NCBI RefSeq assembly: GCF_001816125.1
Contig: NZ_MDZA01000111.1
Coordinates: 87,638 to 151,637, forward strand
DNA length: 64,000 nt
Direction: 5' to 3'
Origin: Hymenobacter coccineus
GTDB lineage: Bacteria; Bacteroidota; Bacteroidia; Cytophagales; Hymenobacteraceae
A program made the translations under genes and the position numbers. The first letter of the stretch is position 1. Every line of letters begins with the position of its first letter. Below are positions 17,466-26,239 of this stretch, in pieces. A model generated the notes under the pieces. The model did no database searches and was not told where the DNA came from. It saw nothing but the letters and a program-made list of their open reading frames with translations.

Positions 17466-18746
17466 TCAATTTACGGCGCGTTGGGTTAGCACCGGCGCGG
17501 GGCGCTGGGCAATGTCGGGCCGCACGTACTTGTCCTGGAACGCAACCAGCCCCGCGGCCTCGTAGGCCAGGGCCGTGGCGGCCGCCAGCGTGGGGCCCTG
17601 GGCACTGAGCACCAGCACTCGCCCACCGTTGGTAACCAGCTGTCCTTCAGCATTCCGCTTAGTAGCACCGTGAAAAGCCTCCACGCCGACCGGCAAGTTC
17701 TCCAGCCCCGTGATGGGGAAGCCCGTGGGGAACCCGCTGGCCGGGTAGCCGCCCGAGGCCAGCACCACGCCCACGTAGGCCCCCGGCCGCTGCCGCACCG
17801 CCTGCTGGGCCAGGCTACCGTCGAGCGTCGCCTCAATCAGCGTCAGCAGGCTGCTGTCCATCGCCGGCAGCAGCACTTCGGCCTCGGGGTCGCCGAGGCG
17901 CACGTTGTACTCCAGCAGTTTGGGCCCCGTAGGCGTCAGCATGATGCCAAAGTAGAGGAAGCCCCGGAACTCGAACTGCTCGTTTTGCAGCCCGCGCAGG
18001 GTGGGCTCCACGATGTCGCGCCGGATGTCGGCCAGCACGTTGTCGTCGGCAAACGGCACCGGGCAGTAGGCGCCCATACCGCCGGTGTTGGGGCCCTCGT
18101 CGCCCGCCAGCAGCTGCTTGTGGTCCTGCGAAGTGGCCAACAGCTTCATTTCGTGGCCATCGGTGAGGCCGATGATGCTAATTTCAGGGCCCGTCAGCCG
18201 TTCTTCCAGCAGGAACGAATACCAGCCGGTGTAGTGCGCCTGCAAGTCGTCGAGCGCCGCCTCGGCTTCGGCCAGCGAGCCGCACACGTACACGCCCTTA
18301 CCGGCGGCCAGGCCGTCGTACTTCACCACCACCTGGCCGCCCAGCTCGGCGGCTTTGGCGCGGGCGGCGGCTATTTCGTCGCTGCGGAACGGCCAGGCCT
18401 GGGCCGTGGCCACGCCGTAGCGCCGCATGAAGTCCTTGCTCCACACTTTAGAGCTTTCCAGCAGGGCCCCCGCCTTGGTCGGCCCAAACACCTCAATGTC
18501 GGAACCGGCGAAGTAGTCGGCCACGCCGGCCGCCAGCGGAGCCTCGGGACCCACCACAATCAGCTGCACGCCCTGGTGCCGGGCGTAGGCTTCCAGCGCC
18601 GCAAAGTCGAGCGGGTCGAGGCCGGGGTGGCTGTTGGGGATGCCGGCGTTGCCGGGCACCACTTGCACCGAGGCACCGTCGCGGGTCAGCTTGGCGGCCA
18701 TGGCGTGCTCGCGGGCCCCGGAACCGAGGAGAATGATGGGTTTCAT
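17466..18746 (-). CDS. purD: Phosphoribosylamine-glycine ligase
   Basis: A 426-residue ATP-grasp enzyme joining phosphoribosylamine with glycine. Visible blocks are the N-terminal ILLGSGAREHAMAAKL, the ATP-grasp VVVKYDGLAAGKGVYVCG at about 140-157, GPNTGGMGAYCPVPF and ARLGDPEAEVLLP-like sequence (NVRLGDPEAEVLL). It lies after the terminator that follows purC/E and just before purN, so it may have a promoter of its own between 18747 and 18790. Confidence 0.95.
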   Translation of the reverse strand: MKPIILLGSGAREHAMAAKLTRDGASVQVVPGNAGIPNSHPGLDPLDFAALEAYARHQGVQLIVVGPEAPLAAGVADYFAGSDIEVFGPTKAGALLESSKVWSKDFMRRYGVATAQAWPFRSDEIAAARAKAAELGGQVVVKYDGLAAGKGVYVCGSLAEAEAALDDLQAHYTGWYSFLLEERLTGPEISIIGLTDGHEMKLLATSQDHKQLLAGDEGPNTGGMGAYCPVPFADDNVLADIRRDIVEPTLRGLQNEQFEFRGFLYFGIMLTPTGPKLLEYNVRLGDPEAEVLLPAMDSSLLTLIEATLDGSLAQQAVRQRPGAYVGVVLASGGYPASGFPTGFPITGLENLPVGVEAFHGATKRNAEGQLVTNGGRVLVLSAQGPTLAAATALAYEAAGLVAFQDKYVRPDIAQRPAPVLTQRAVN

Positions 18747-18789
18747 GAGGTACCCCCGGCCTGCTTGCGCGAACGGGGCGTTGCATTGA

Positions 18790-18827
18790 TCAAGAAAAGA
18801 AAAGCCCCTTCCTGAATCAGGAAGGGG
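18790..18827 (-). terminator. Terminator inside the pur cluster (after purC/E)
   Basis: On the minus strand a strong stem (CCCCTTCCTGA / TCAGGAAGGGG) is followed by CTTTTCTTTTC. It lies just past the purC/E stop, so it divides the cluster into pyrF-purC/E and purD-purM transcription units, unless it is read through. Confidence 0.8.
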
Positions 18828-18842
18828 TTAAATCACTAACGC

Positions 18843-20243
18843 TTACAGCGCCTTTAACTCCGCATCGGCAGCTTTCAGCTTGGCTTTGGTAGCGGCGATA
18901 TCCTGGCGCAGGCGCTCGCGCAAACGCGGCGTGTTGAGGGCGCGCAAAGCTGCTTGGGCGGCGTTGTCGGGGCGCACCACGGTGAGGTTGGGCGTGCCGC
19001 TGGGCATGATGACCGACGAGTTCAAGTTCATGGCCAGCTCGGCGTAGTCCTTCCACGGCGGGCAGCTGATGACGGGCACGTTCACGTTGGCCGCCAGGGC
19101 CCCACCGAGGCCGTTGCTGAGGCCGGCCACGGCGATAAGCACGCCGGGCTCGATGGAGCGGTTCCAAACTTCGGCCATCGGGCCAATTTCCTCGCCGTTT
19201 TTGTGGGCTGAGCACACGCGGAGTTGCGTGAAGACCTCGTAGCCTTCGAAGAACGAGCGGATTTTCTGGCAGTGCTCCTTGTCGGCGGGCGAGCCCATCA
19301 CGATGTTCACCCAGGCGTCCTTCATCAGGCCGGCTTTCACCAGGTTGCTAACCAAGCGGTTGGCCACGTTGCCGCCAGTGGCGGTTTCGTCGGCCGTGGC
19401 CAGGGGCTGGCCCACGATGCGCTGGTAGATGTCGAGGTAGCGGTTGGTAGCTTCCTGGGCTACTTCGGGGGTCAGGGCGCGGGGGTATTTGCCGTCCACC
19501 TTGTTGGCAATCAGCCACTGGCGCACGTACTCCTTGTCCATCTGCTCGGCGCCTTCGGGGTTCTTGGCGTAGTCCTCGGCGCTCCAGAAGCGCGACGAGT
19601 CGGGCGTGTGGATTTCGTCAATCAGGATCAGCTCGCCGTTCAGCAGGCCAAACTCATACTTGGTATCCACCAAGATGATGCCCTGCGACGCCAGCAAGTC
19701 GGAGCCTACCTTGAACAATTCCAGCGCCTTCTCGGCCATCTTATCGTACAGCTCCTGGCTCACCCAGCCCTCGCTCACGAGGTTTTCAGGAGTGATTTCA
19801 CGGTCCGACTCCTCCTTGGTAGTCGGCGTCACGATGGGCGTGGGGAACTGCTGGTGCTTGACGAGGCCATCGGGCACGGTCACGCCCGAGAACGTGCGCT
19901 GGCCTTTCTGGTAGCCGCGCAGCATCGAGCCGGTGATGTAGTTCCGCACAATCATCTCCACCTTAATGGGTTGCGCTTCCTTCACCAGCATGGCGTTGGC
20001 GTCAATCATCTCCTTCACGTGGTTGGGGATGATGTGGGCCGTTTTCTCGAACCAGAAGTTGGCCAAGCCGTTGAGCACCGCGCCTTTGTGCGGCACGGCG
20101 GTGTCAAGCACCGAGTCGAAGGCCGACAGGCGGTCCGACACCACGATGAGGCGGGTGGTGTCGTCGATGCGGTAGCTGTCGCGGACTTTGCCGCGGTGCA
20201 GCAGTTGGAGTTGGGGGGTAGCGAAATGCGGGAGGGTGTTCAT
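18843..20243 (-). CDS. Fused SAICAR synthetase-AIR carboxylase (PurC-PurE)
   Basis: A 466-residue two-domain protein. Residues 1 to about 300 are PurC: LHRGKVRDSYRIDDTTRLIV, VVSDRLSAFDSVLDTAV, VRNYITGSMLRGYQ, DTKYEFGLLNGELILIDEIH. Residues 310-440 are PurE: GSPADKEHCQKIRSFFEGYE, CSAHKNGEE and AVAGLSNGLGGALAANVNV followed by PVISCPPW. The last block matches the animal PAICS-type class II AIR carboxylase, which uses CO2 directly, rather than class I, which needs PurK. Order is PurC then PurE as in vertebrate PAICS. It would carry out two successive steps, AIR to CAIR to SAICAR. No purK is in the window. Confidence 0.9.
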   Translation of the reverse strand: MNTLPHFATPQLQLLHRGKVRDSYRIDDTTRLIVVSDRLSAFDSVLDTAVPHKGAVLNGLANFWFEKTAHIIPNHVKEMIDANAMLVKEAQPIKVEMIVRNYITGSMLRGYQKGQRTFSGVTVPDGLVKHQQFPTPIVTPTTKEESDREITPENLVSEGWVSQELYDKMAEKALELFKVGSDLLASQGIILVDTKYEFGLLNGELILIDEIHTPDSSRFWSAEDYAKNPEGAEQMDKEYVRQWLIANKVDGKYPRALTPEVAQEATNRYLDIYQRIVGQPLATADETATGGNVANRLVSNLVKAGLMKDAWVNIVMGSPADKEHCQKIRSFFEGYEVFTQLRVCSAHKNGEEIGPMAEVWNRSIEPGVLIAVAGLSNGLGGALAANVNVPVISCPPWKDYAELAMNLNSSVIMPSGTPNLTVVRPDNAAQAALRALNTPRLRERLRQDIAATKAKLKAADAELKAL

Positions 20244-20249
20244 GGGGAC

Positions 20250-21143
20250 TTAGTTGGCTAAAACCGAATGCTTTTGAGCAATGTGCTCCACGATGTTTTT
20301 GAAGATTTGGAGGCCCGCGCCTTCTTCCGAGGCAGCGGGGTTTTGGCGGCGGCGGCGGGCCCAGTCGGGGTGGTTGAAGGCCGACAGGAACGCCTCGGGG
20401 TGCGGCATCAGGCCGAACACCTGCCCGGTGGGGTCGGTGAGGCCGGCGCAGTTAAGGTCGGCACCGTTGGGGTTGTGCGGGTACTCGCTGGTGCCATCGC
20501 CGGCCGCATCTATATAAGAGAGGCAGTTCAGGCCGGCCGCTTCCAGGGCCCCGCGGGTGGCGGCGTCGGGCACCACGAGGCGGCCTTCGCCGTGGCGCAC
20601 GGGCACCTCCAGCACGTCGAGGCCCTTAAGGAAAGGCGTGGTGGTGCGCGGGTGCACGCGCAGGCGCACCCAGCGGTCCTCGTAGCGGCCCGAGGCGTTG
20701 TGCGTCAAGGTCACTTCGGGCGTCACGTCGCCGCCTAGGTTGGGCAGCAGGCCCAGCTTCACCAGCACCTGGAAGCCGTTGCAGATGCCGAGCACAAACT
20801 TGCCGTCGGCAACAAACTGCTTGATATCATCCAGCAAGGTGCGGCCGCCGGGGCCCGTTTGGCGGTAGCGCAGCTTATTGGCCAGCACCACGCCCGAGCC
20901 CAGGTCGTCGCCAAACGAGAACCCGCCGGGGAAGGTAAGCACGTCGAAGTCGTGGATGCTCACCGCGCCGTGCAGCACCTGGTTGAGGTGCACGATAGTG
21001 GCCTGGGCCCCGGCGAGCCGGTAGGCGGCTGCAATTTCCTCTTCGCAGTTGATGCCGAAGCCGGTGAGCACGAGGGCCCGCACGACGCCATCTTGTGCCG
21101 GTAATTGAACTTTATGTACTAGCCCTTGCAAGTCTTGTGCCAT
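20250..21143 (-). CDS. purQ: FGAM synthase, glutaminase subunit
   Basis: A 297-residue class I glutamine amidotransferase supplying ammonia to PurL. The start of the domain is VRALVLTGFGINCEEE; the nucleophile Cys is in FVLGICNGFQVLVKLG and the His/Glu pair in FGLMPHPEAFL. The protein is longer than B. subtilis PurQ and resembles the glutaminase domain of long PurL proteins. It lies directly after purSL (41-base gap) and 6 bases before purC/E, so co-transcription is very likely. Confidence 0.9.
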   Translation of the reverse strand: MAQDLQGLVHKVQLPAQDGVVRALVLTGFGINCEEEIAAAYRLAGAQATIVHLNQVLHGAVSIHDFDVLTFPGGFSFGDDLGSGVVLANKLRYRQTGPGGRTLLDDIKQFVADGKFVLGICNGFQVLVKLGLLPNLGGDVTPEVTLTHNASGRYEDRWVRLRVHPRTTTPFLKGLDVLEVPVRHGEGRLVVPDAATRGALEAAGLNCLSYIDAAGDGTSEYPHNPNGADLNCAGLTDPTGQVFGLMPHPEAFLSAFNHPDWARRRRQNPAASEEGAGLQIFKNIVEHIAQKHSVLAN

Positions 21144-21184
21144 CTGATTTGGGTTTTGGGCCGAAGCGCCAGCAGTTTGTGCTA

Positions 21185-24100
21185 TTAGTGCCCAGCCGAA
21201 TCGCCGAAGCCCGCCAGCTCATCCACGCCAAGCAATTGATTAACAGGCCCGTTTGACCAGGTGTGCCGCAACTCAGTAGTAGGGGCCTCAATGACCGTTT
21301 GACCAGCGTGACGCACGGTCAGTTGGTCGTCTTCGGTCACCAAGCCTAAGCGCGTGGCGCGGCCGCCCAGCAACGCCTCAAAGGCCACCACATCGGCCGG
21401 GGCCACGGTGGCCACGAAGCGCGAGTGCGACTCCGAAAACAGATGCGTAGCCAGCGGCAACGCGCTTTCCGGGAGCTCCACCGAAGCGCCGCAGCCGTAG
21501 CCGAACGTGGCCTCGGCCAGCGCCACGGCGAGGCCGCCGTCACTCAGGTCGTGGCACGATTGGATGAGGGCCCCGTCGTTGGCCTGGCCAATGAGGGTGT
21601 ACAGGGCCTTGGCTTCCGCGAAGCGCACCTGGGGCACCAGGGCCCCCAGCTCGCCGTGCAGGGCGTAGAATTCGGAGCCGCCCAGCTCGTCGTAGGTTTC
21701 GCCGAGCAGGTAGATGACGTCGCCGGCCTCCTTGAAATCGGAGGTGATGGCGCGGCGCACATCTTCCATCTTCGCCGTCATGGAGTAGAGCACGGTGGGC
21801 GGCACGGAAATCTTCACGCCGTCGGCCTTGAAGTCGTTCTTCATGCTGTCCTTACCGCTCGTGAGCGGGATGCAATAGGCGGCCGTGGCGTCGCGCAGGG
21901 CCTCGCACATCTGCACCAGCTTGGCCAGCTTTTGCTTGCCGTCGGGGTTGATGGCGGGGTCGTACACCGAGTCGGGCACGCAGAAGTTGTCGTTTACCGA
22001 CCAGAAAATGTTGTCGCCCGGCGTGAGGTTAGGCAGCTTGCCGCCCACGGCAATGATCTGGCGCACGGCCTCGTCAAACGAGCCGGCCGACATCTGGTAG
22101 GCGTCCAGGTCGCCGTAGCGGGGCAGAATGCCGTTGCTCACGGCCACGCCCTCCCAGCTCTCGAAGTTGAAGCGCACCACGGCCGCGTCCTGCGGGGCCT
22201 GGCCGGTGGCGCCCATCAGCGGCTTCACAATGGTGCGGCCCTTCACCTCGTGGTCGTACTGCCGAATAACCGATTCGCGCGAGCAGATATTCAGGGCTCC
22301 CAGCAGCAGTCGCAGCGTGCCGGTGTAGTCGGTTTGGGTCGGAATTTTCGGCTCGGTGGCCGCGGGTTTTTCGTATTCGGCCTCCAGCGTTTTGCGCGGC
22401 ACGCCGTCGTGCAGGAACTCCAGCGCCAGGCGCGCCACGGGCTGCCCGTCGAAGTTCACGTCCAGCGAGCCGTCGTTGGTGAAGTGGCCAATGTCGGTCA
22501 GCTCGACTTCCATTTCCTGCCCCAGCGCCAGCAGCTCGGCCATGCGGCCGGGCTCCACCACCAGCGTAAACCGCTCCTGCGATTCGCTCACGAAAATCTC
22601 CCAAGGCCGCAAGCCGGGGTATTTCAAAGGCACTTTTTCCAGCTCTACTACCGCGCCGCCGCTGATGCCGGCCAGCTCGCCCACGGACGACGACAGGCCG
22701 CCCGCGCCGTTGTCGGTGCTGCACTTGAGCAGGCCCCGGCGGGCGGCAATGAGAAGGAAATCCATCGCCAGCTTTTGGGTAATGGGCGAGCCGATCTGCA
22801 CGGCCGTGGCGGGCGCGCTTTCGTCCAGCTCGATGCTGGAGAAGGTGGCGCCGTGGATACCGTCCTTGCCCACGCGGCCGCCAGCCATCACAATCCGGTC
22901 GCCGGCGTCAATCTTTTTCTCCCACGAGTCGAGGCCCGCGAACTGCATCGGCATCACGGCGCCGGTGCCGCAGTACACCAGCGGCTTGCCGCGGTACCGG
23001 TCGTCGAACACGATGGCGCCGTTCACCGTGGGCACGCCCGACTTGTTGCCGCCGTCCTCGATGCCCTTGCGCACGCCTTCCAAAATGCGGCGCGGGTGCA
23101 GCTGGCCGGTCAGCAAGGGCCCGTCGTAGTCGGGGTTGCCGAAGCAGAGCACGTTGGTGTTGAACAACAACCGGGCCCCACCGATACCGGTAGCGAGCGG
23201 GTCGCGGTTGTTGCCTAAAATGCCGGTGATGGCCCCGCCGTAGGGGTCGATGGCCGAGGGCGAGTTGTGCGTTTCTACCTTCCACACAAACAGCGAGTTG
23301 GCGTTGATGCGCACGGCCCCCGCGTTGTCGCTGAACACTTTAATGAGCCAGTCGTTGCCGTTGGCGCGCAGCTGGCGGTCCACTTCCGAGGTGGCGTCCT
23401 TGATGTAGGTTTTGAAAAGCGAGTCAATCTGCTTCTCCTCCCCCGTCGCCAAATCCCGGTAGTTGATGACGGCGCTGAACTCCTTGTGCTTGCAGTGCTC
23501 CGACCAGGTTTGGGCGATAATTTCCAGCTCGCAGTCCGTGGGGTCGGCGGGCAGGCCCTGGGCGCGGCGCGCGGCCTGGGTGTCGGCCGCCGCGTAGTAG
23601 TCGCGCACGGCGCACATTTCCTCCAGGTTCAGCGCGTAAATGTTGTCCTTCGAGAGCTGCACCAGGGCCCCATCGCTGAGGCCGTTGAGCGAAATCGTCT
23701 CCGTAATGGCCTCCGCGCCGCCACCGGGCCGCGGCGTGTAGTCGCGGATGCCGTCGGCCACGCGGCCCACCTCGAAGCGGTTGATCATTTTGTTGCCCAG
23801 CAGCTCCTCGGCCAGGCGGCGCAGGTCGGCGGTGGGCAGGTCGTGCTCCAGCAAGTACAGGCGCTTGCTGAAGATGTGCTGTGTGCGCGTGTCAATCGGC
23901 TCGTTCAGAAAGTCGGCCAGCGCGTTTTGGGCGCTGGTGCCCTCGTCGTCGGTCACGCCGGGGCCCCGCGCTACCAGGATATAAGCAGCAAAGCCGGGCA
24001 CTGGGGCCACGGCTTCGTTCAGGGTTACGTCGTGCAGGACCGGGTCGGCGAGGCAGCGGGTGGCAAAGGCGCGCAGTTGCTCCGGGCTGAGGGCCCCGTA

Positions 24101-24259
24101 GCGCACCGTGTAGCGGGCGGCGGTGCGCACGCGGCCGGTGGCCAGGCCCAGGTGGCGCGCCGCCGCGGCCGCTACCCGGTGGCCGTCGCCGTCGTGCTGG
24201 CCCGGTTTGAGGGTGAGTTGGATGGTATGGGTGGTCGGTTCCAAATCCGTCAAAGTCAT
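21185..24259 (-). CDS. purL: FGAM synthase with a PurS-like N-terminal domain (PurSL)
   Basis: A 1024-residue synthetase that converts FGAR to FGAM with ATP and ammonia from PurQ. The first ~160 residues (IQLTLKPGQHDGDGHRVAAA; YGALSPEQLRAFATRCLADP; EEDL-like ISKRLYLLEHDLP) look like a PurS-type structural domain fused in front. Then come the catalytic halves: EIIAQTWSEHCKHKEFSAV, VETHNSPSAIDPYGGAITG, TDNGAGGLSSSVGELAG, and the second repeat with LTSGKDSMKNDF and CHDLSDGGLAVALAEATFG. With a separate PurQ this is neither the long one-chain PurL nor the three-protein PurSQL arrangement. Confidence 0.9.
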   Translation of the reverse strand: MTLTDLEPTTHTIQLTLKPGQHDGDGHRVAAAAARHLGLATGRVRTAARYTVRYGALSPEQLRAFATRCLADPVLHDVTLNEAVAPVPGFAAYILVARGPGVTDDEGTSAQNALADFLNEPIDTRTQHIFSKRLYLLEHDLPTADLRRLAEELLGNKMINRFEVGRVADGIRDYTPRPGGGAEAITETISLNGLSDGALVQLSKDNIYALNLEEMCAVRDYYAAADTQAARRAQGLPADPTDCELEIIAQTWSEHCKHKEFSAVINYRDLATGEEKQIDSLFKTYIKDATSEVDRQLRANGNDWLIKVFSDNAGAVRINANSLFVWKVETHNSPSAIDPYGGAITGILGNNRDPLATGIGGARLLFNTNVLCFGNPDYDGPLLTGQLHPRRILEGVRKGIEDGGNKSGVPTVNGAIVFDDRYRGKPLVYCGTGAVMPMQFAGLDSWEKKIDAGDRIVMAGGRVGKDGIHGATFSSIELDESAPATAVQIGSPITQKLAMDFLLIAARRGLLKCSTDNGAGGLSSSVGELAGISGGAVVELEKVPLKYPGLRPWEIFVSESQERFTLVVEPGRMAELLALGQEMEVELTDIGHFTNDGSLDVNFDGQPVARLALEFLHDGVPRKTLEAEYEKPAATEPKIPTQTDYTGTLRLLLGALNICSRESVIRQYDHEVKGRTIVKPLMGATGQAPQDAAVVRFNFESWEGVAVSNGILPRYGDLDAYQMSAGSFDEAVRQIIAVGGKLPNLTPGDNIFWSVNDNFCVPDSVYDPAINPDGKQKLAKLVQMCEALRDATAAYCIPLTSGKDSMKNDFKADGVKISVPPTVLYSMTAKMEDVRRAITSDFKEAGDVIYLLGETYDELGGSEFYALHGELGALVPQVRFAEAKALYTLIGQANDGALIQSCHDLSDGGLAVALAEATFGYGCGASVELPESALPLATHLFSESHSRFVATVAPADVVAFEALLGGRATRLGLVTEDDQLTVRHAGQTVIEAPTTELRHTWSNGPVNQLLGVDELAGFGDSAGH

Positions 24260-24297
24260 AAGTCCTCGCTAAAAAGCTGCCTTCCCAATCAATGAAT

Positions 24298-24924
24298 TTA
24301 CGCGGCCTTCTCAGGCCGGCTGCCCGGCTTCACGGCCGGAACTCCGGCCAAATGCGCCGGGATGTGGTCGGCGTCAAACACGGCGGCGTTCACCGCCAAC
24401 AGCGCAAAGTTCGGGAACGGAAGCTTCACCGCACCACCCGTCCGGTCAATTAATGAGGCCACGGCCAAAACTTCCACTCCCATCTCGGCCAAAACCCGTG
24501 CGACTTCCAAGGTGCTCTTGCCGGTCGTAACTACGTCTTCCGCAATGATTACCCGCTCGCCTGGGCGCAGCGCAAACCCGCGCCGCAGGGTCATTTCGCC
24601 CTGCGCGTCGCGCTCTGTAAAAAGTGAGGGCACGCCGAGTTGGCGGGCCAGCTCGTAGCTCACCACCACGCCGCCCATGGCGGGGCCCACCACGGTATCG
24701 GGCACCAGGCCAGCCGCCCGCAACTGCGCGGCCAGCACGGCCATGGCCGGGGCCGCCAACTCGGGCCGCCGCAAAAAGCGGGCGCACTGCACGTAAGTAT
24801 CCGAGTGCAGGCCCGACGAGAGCTTAAAGTGGCCGGTCAGCAGCGCGTCTTCCTCGCGCAACTGCGCTTCCAGGATGGTGGCCACTTCGGCGGCGGGCAG
24901 GTCGGGGGTGAGAACTTGGGGCAT
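24298..24924 (-). CDS. pyrE: Orotate phosphoribosyltransferase
   Basis: A 208-residue enzyme joining orotate and PRPP to OMP. Visible are FKLSSGLHSDTYVQCARFL for orotate binding, VVGPAMGGVVVSYELARQL, and the PRPP motif ERVIIAEDVVTTGKSTLEVA. It is followed by purSL after 38 bases and preceded by pyrF, whose product uses OMP, so the last two pyrimidine steps are encoded together with purine synthesis. Confidence 0.93.
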   Translation of the reverse strand: MPQVLTPDLPAAEVATILEAQLREEDALLTGHFKLSSGLHSDTYVQCARFLRRPELAAPAMAVLAAQLRAAGLVPDTVVGPAMGGVVVSYELARQLGVPSLFTERDAQGEMTLRRGFALRPGERVIIAEDVVTTGKSTLEVARVLAEMGVEVLAVASLIDRTGGAVKLPFPNFALLAVNAAVFDADHIPAHLAGVPAVKPGSRPEKAA

Positions 24925-24978
24925 GCTACTAATTATTTACTGTTGGTGATGATCCAGCTGCGTTGTGCGAACGGACAA

Positions 24979-25746
24979 TCAGGGCTTCACCACGCGAAAC
25001 TCATTTATCTGGTCGCGCAACTCCTGCGCGGCCGCGCCGGCATCGGCCGCTTGCCAAATGCTGCGCGAGGCATTAATCAGCACGCCGCTGCCGTCTTTGC
25101 GCAGGCCGGCTTTGAGCGTGGCGGCCAGGTCGCCGCCCTGGGCCCCAATGCCGGGCACCAGAAACCACTGCCGCGGGCAGGCGGCCCGCACACGGGCCAT
25201 GGCCGTGGGCTCGGTGGCGCCCACCACGAGGCCGATGATGGCCTCGGGGAGCTCTTCGTCAAGCTGCCGGGCCACGTGGGCGGCCAGGTCGCTGAGGTGG
25301 CCTCCGTGGGCCAGGGCCTGGTCTTGCAGGTTGTGGTACGGCTTGTTGGAGGTTTTGGCCAGCGAGAACACCACCTTGCCGGGCCGGGCGAAGGGCCGGA
25401 TGGCGTCGTCGCCCATGTAGGGGTTCACGGTCACGCCGTGGGCCCCTACCACGTCGTAGGCGAAGCGGGCGTAGTGGTCGGCCGTATTGGCAATGTCGCC
25501 AAACTTACCGTCCAGAATCACCGGAATATCGGCGGGAATGCTTTGGATGGTGCTCTTTAGCAGCGCCACGCCGTCTTCCCGACTCAGAAAAAAAGCCAAA
25601 TTCGGCTTAAAGGCCGCCGCGTAGGCGTGGGTTTCGGCCACCACCTGGCGGAGGCGCACCGCCACTTCGGCATCGGTGCCGATGGGGTCGAGGCCCACGC
25701 AGAGTAGCGAATTGGCCGAGTGAACGCGGGTAATCAGTTGTTGCAT
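24979..25746 (-). CDS. pyrF: Orotidine-5'-phosphate decarboxylase, type 2
   Basis: A 255-residue enzyme forming UMP from OMP. Key sites are LLCVGLDPIGTD, AAFKPNLAFFLSREDG, and the catalytic VILDGKFGDIANTADHYARF (Lys and Asp), followed by WFLVPGIGAQGGDLAATLKA for phosphate binding. Length and motif order fit the type 2 (mycobacterial/Bacteroidota) group. It is the first gene of the nucleotide cluster, and its promoter should lie in 25747-25890. Confidence 0.93.
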   Translation of the reverse strand: MQQLITRVHSANSLLCVGLDPIGTDAEVAVRLRQVVAETHAYAAAFKPNLAFFLSREDGVALLKSTIQSIPADIPVILDGKFGDIANTADHYARFAYDVVGAHGVTVNPYMGDDAIRPFARPGKVVFSLAKTSNKPYHNLQDQALAHGGHLSDLAAHVARQLDEELPEAIIGLVVGATEPTAMARVRAACPRQWFLVPGIGAQGGDLAATLKAGLRKDGSGVLINASRSIWQAADAGAAAQELRDQINEFRVVKP

Positions 25747-25890
25747 AAGGGCGCGGGCTCGGTGAGCCCACGGGTAAAACGTACTATCAGTCTATTCAAA
25801 TGCGCGGGCTTGTGACATTCGCGCGGCCCACTGGGGCCCTAAAAGTAAAACCACCCAGCTTGCGCCAGGCGGCATGCTACCGCAGATCAA

Positions 25891-26052
25891 CTAGATAACG
25901 TTCTTGTGGTTGATGAAGAACGGCACCACTTGCCACACCTTAATCGCTGCCATCCGCTTGGGGTTAGTGCTCGAGTTGCAGTTACCAGCGTGGGTAGCCA
26001 TCGAAGACAGCGCAGCAGCGGCTGCTTGCGGGGAAAGCCTATTGGTAGCCAT
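25891..26052 (-). CDS. Possible 53-residue small protein
   Basis: An ORF from the ATG at 26052 to TAG at 25891. It has an Ala-rich start (MATNRLSPQAAAAALSSMAT), a short polar middle with one cysteine (GNCNSSTNPK), and a hydrophobic-aromatic end (AAIKVWQVVPFFINHKNVI). Its G+C at third codon positions is lower than in neighbouring genes. It stands alone in an otherwise gene-free region and is preceded by a terminator-like hairpin and a possible structured RNA on the same strand. It could be a peptide precursor, a regulated small protein or chance. Confidence 0.3.
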   Translation of the reverse strand: MATNRLSPQAAAAALSSMATHAGNCNSSTNPKRMAAIKVWQVVPFFINHKNVI

Positions 26053-26115
26053 AAGATGAGAAATAAGCGAGTGCGGGTGGTTCTATTCTAATTAGAAATT
26101 GAGCCGTGCGGACAT

Positions 26116-26144
26116 AAAAAAACCGCCTCGGAAAACCGAAACGG
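26116..26144 (-). terminator. Terminator-like hairpin before the small ORF
   Basis: On the minus strand CCGTTTCGG and CCGAGGCGG pair (two G-U pairs) around a TTTT loop and are followed by seven Ts. It lies 64 bases upstream of the 53-codon ORF, so it could end a small RNA or attenuate the ORF. Confidence 0.5.
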
Positions 26145-26171
26145 AAACTGGGCAAGCATCAGAAAATACAG

Positions 26172-26239
26172 AAAAAACGCCGTGGGCAACGACCGGTTGG
26201 TCCTCTCGCAGAACTCCTTGCGGCTTCGTTCCACACGCC
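26172..26239 (-). ncRNA. Candidate structured small RNA
   Basis: On the minus strand the ends GGCGTGTGGAACG and CGTTGCCCACGGCG pair at most positions, enclosing a smaller CGCA...TGCG hairpin, and the structure ends in a run of six Ts. That is what a short terminated RNA looks like. No known RNA family was recognised (not tRNA, tmRNA, SRP or RNase P by eye). Confidence 0.3.

Noticed and set aside
25906..26091. 61-codon plus-strand ORF opposite the 53-codon ORF
   Set aside because: No features; the minus-strand reading has a better-formed peptide and the surrounding RNA signals are on that strand.
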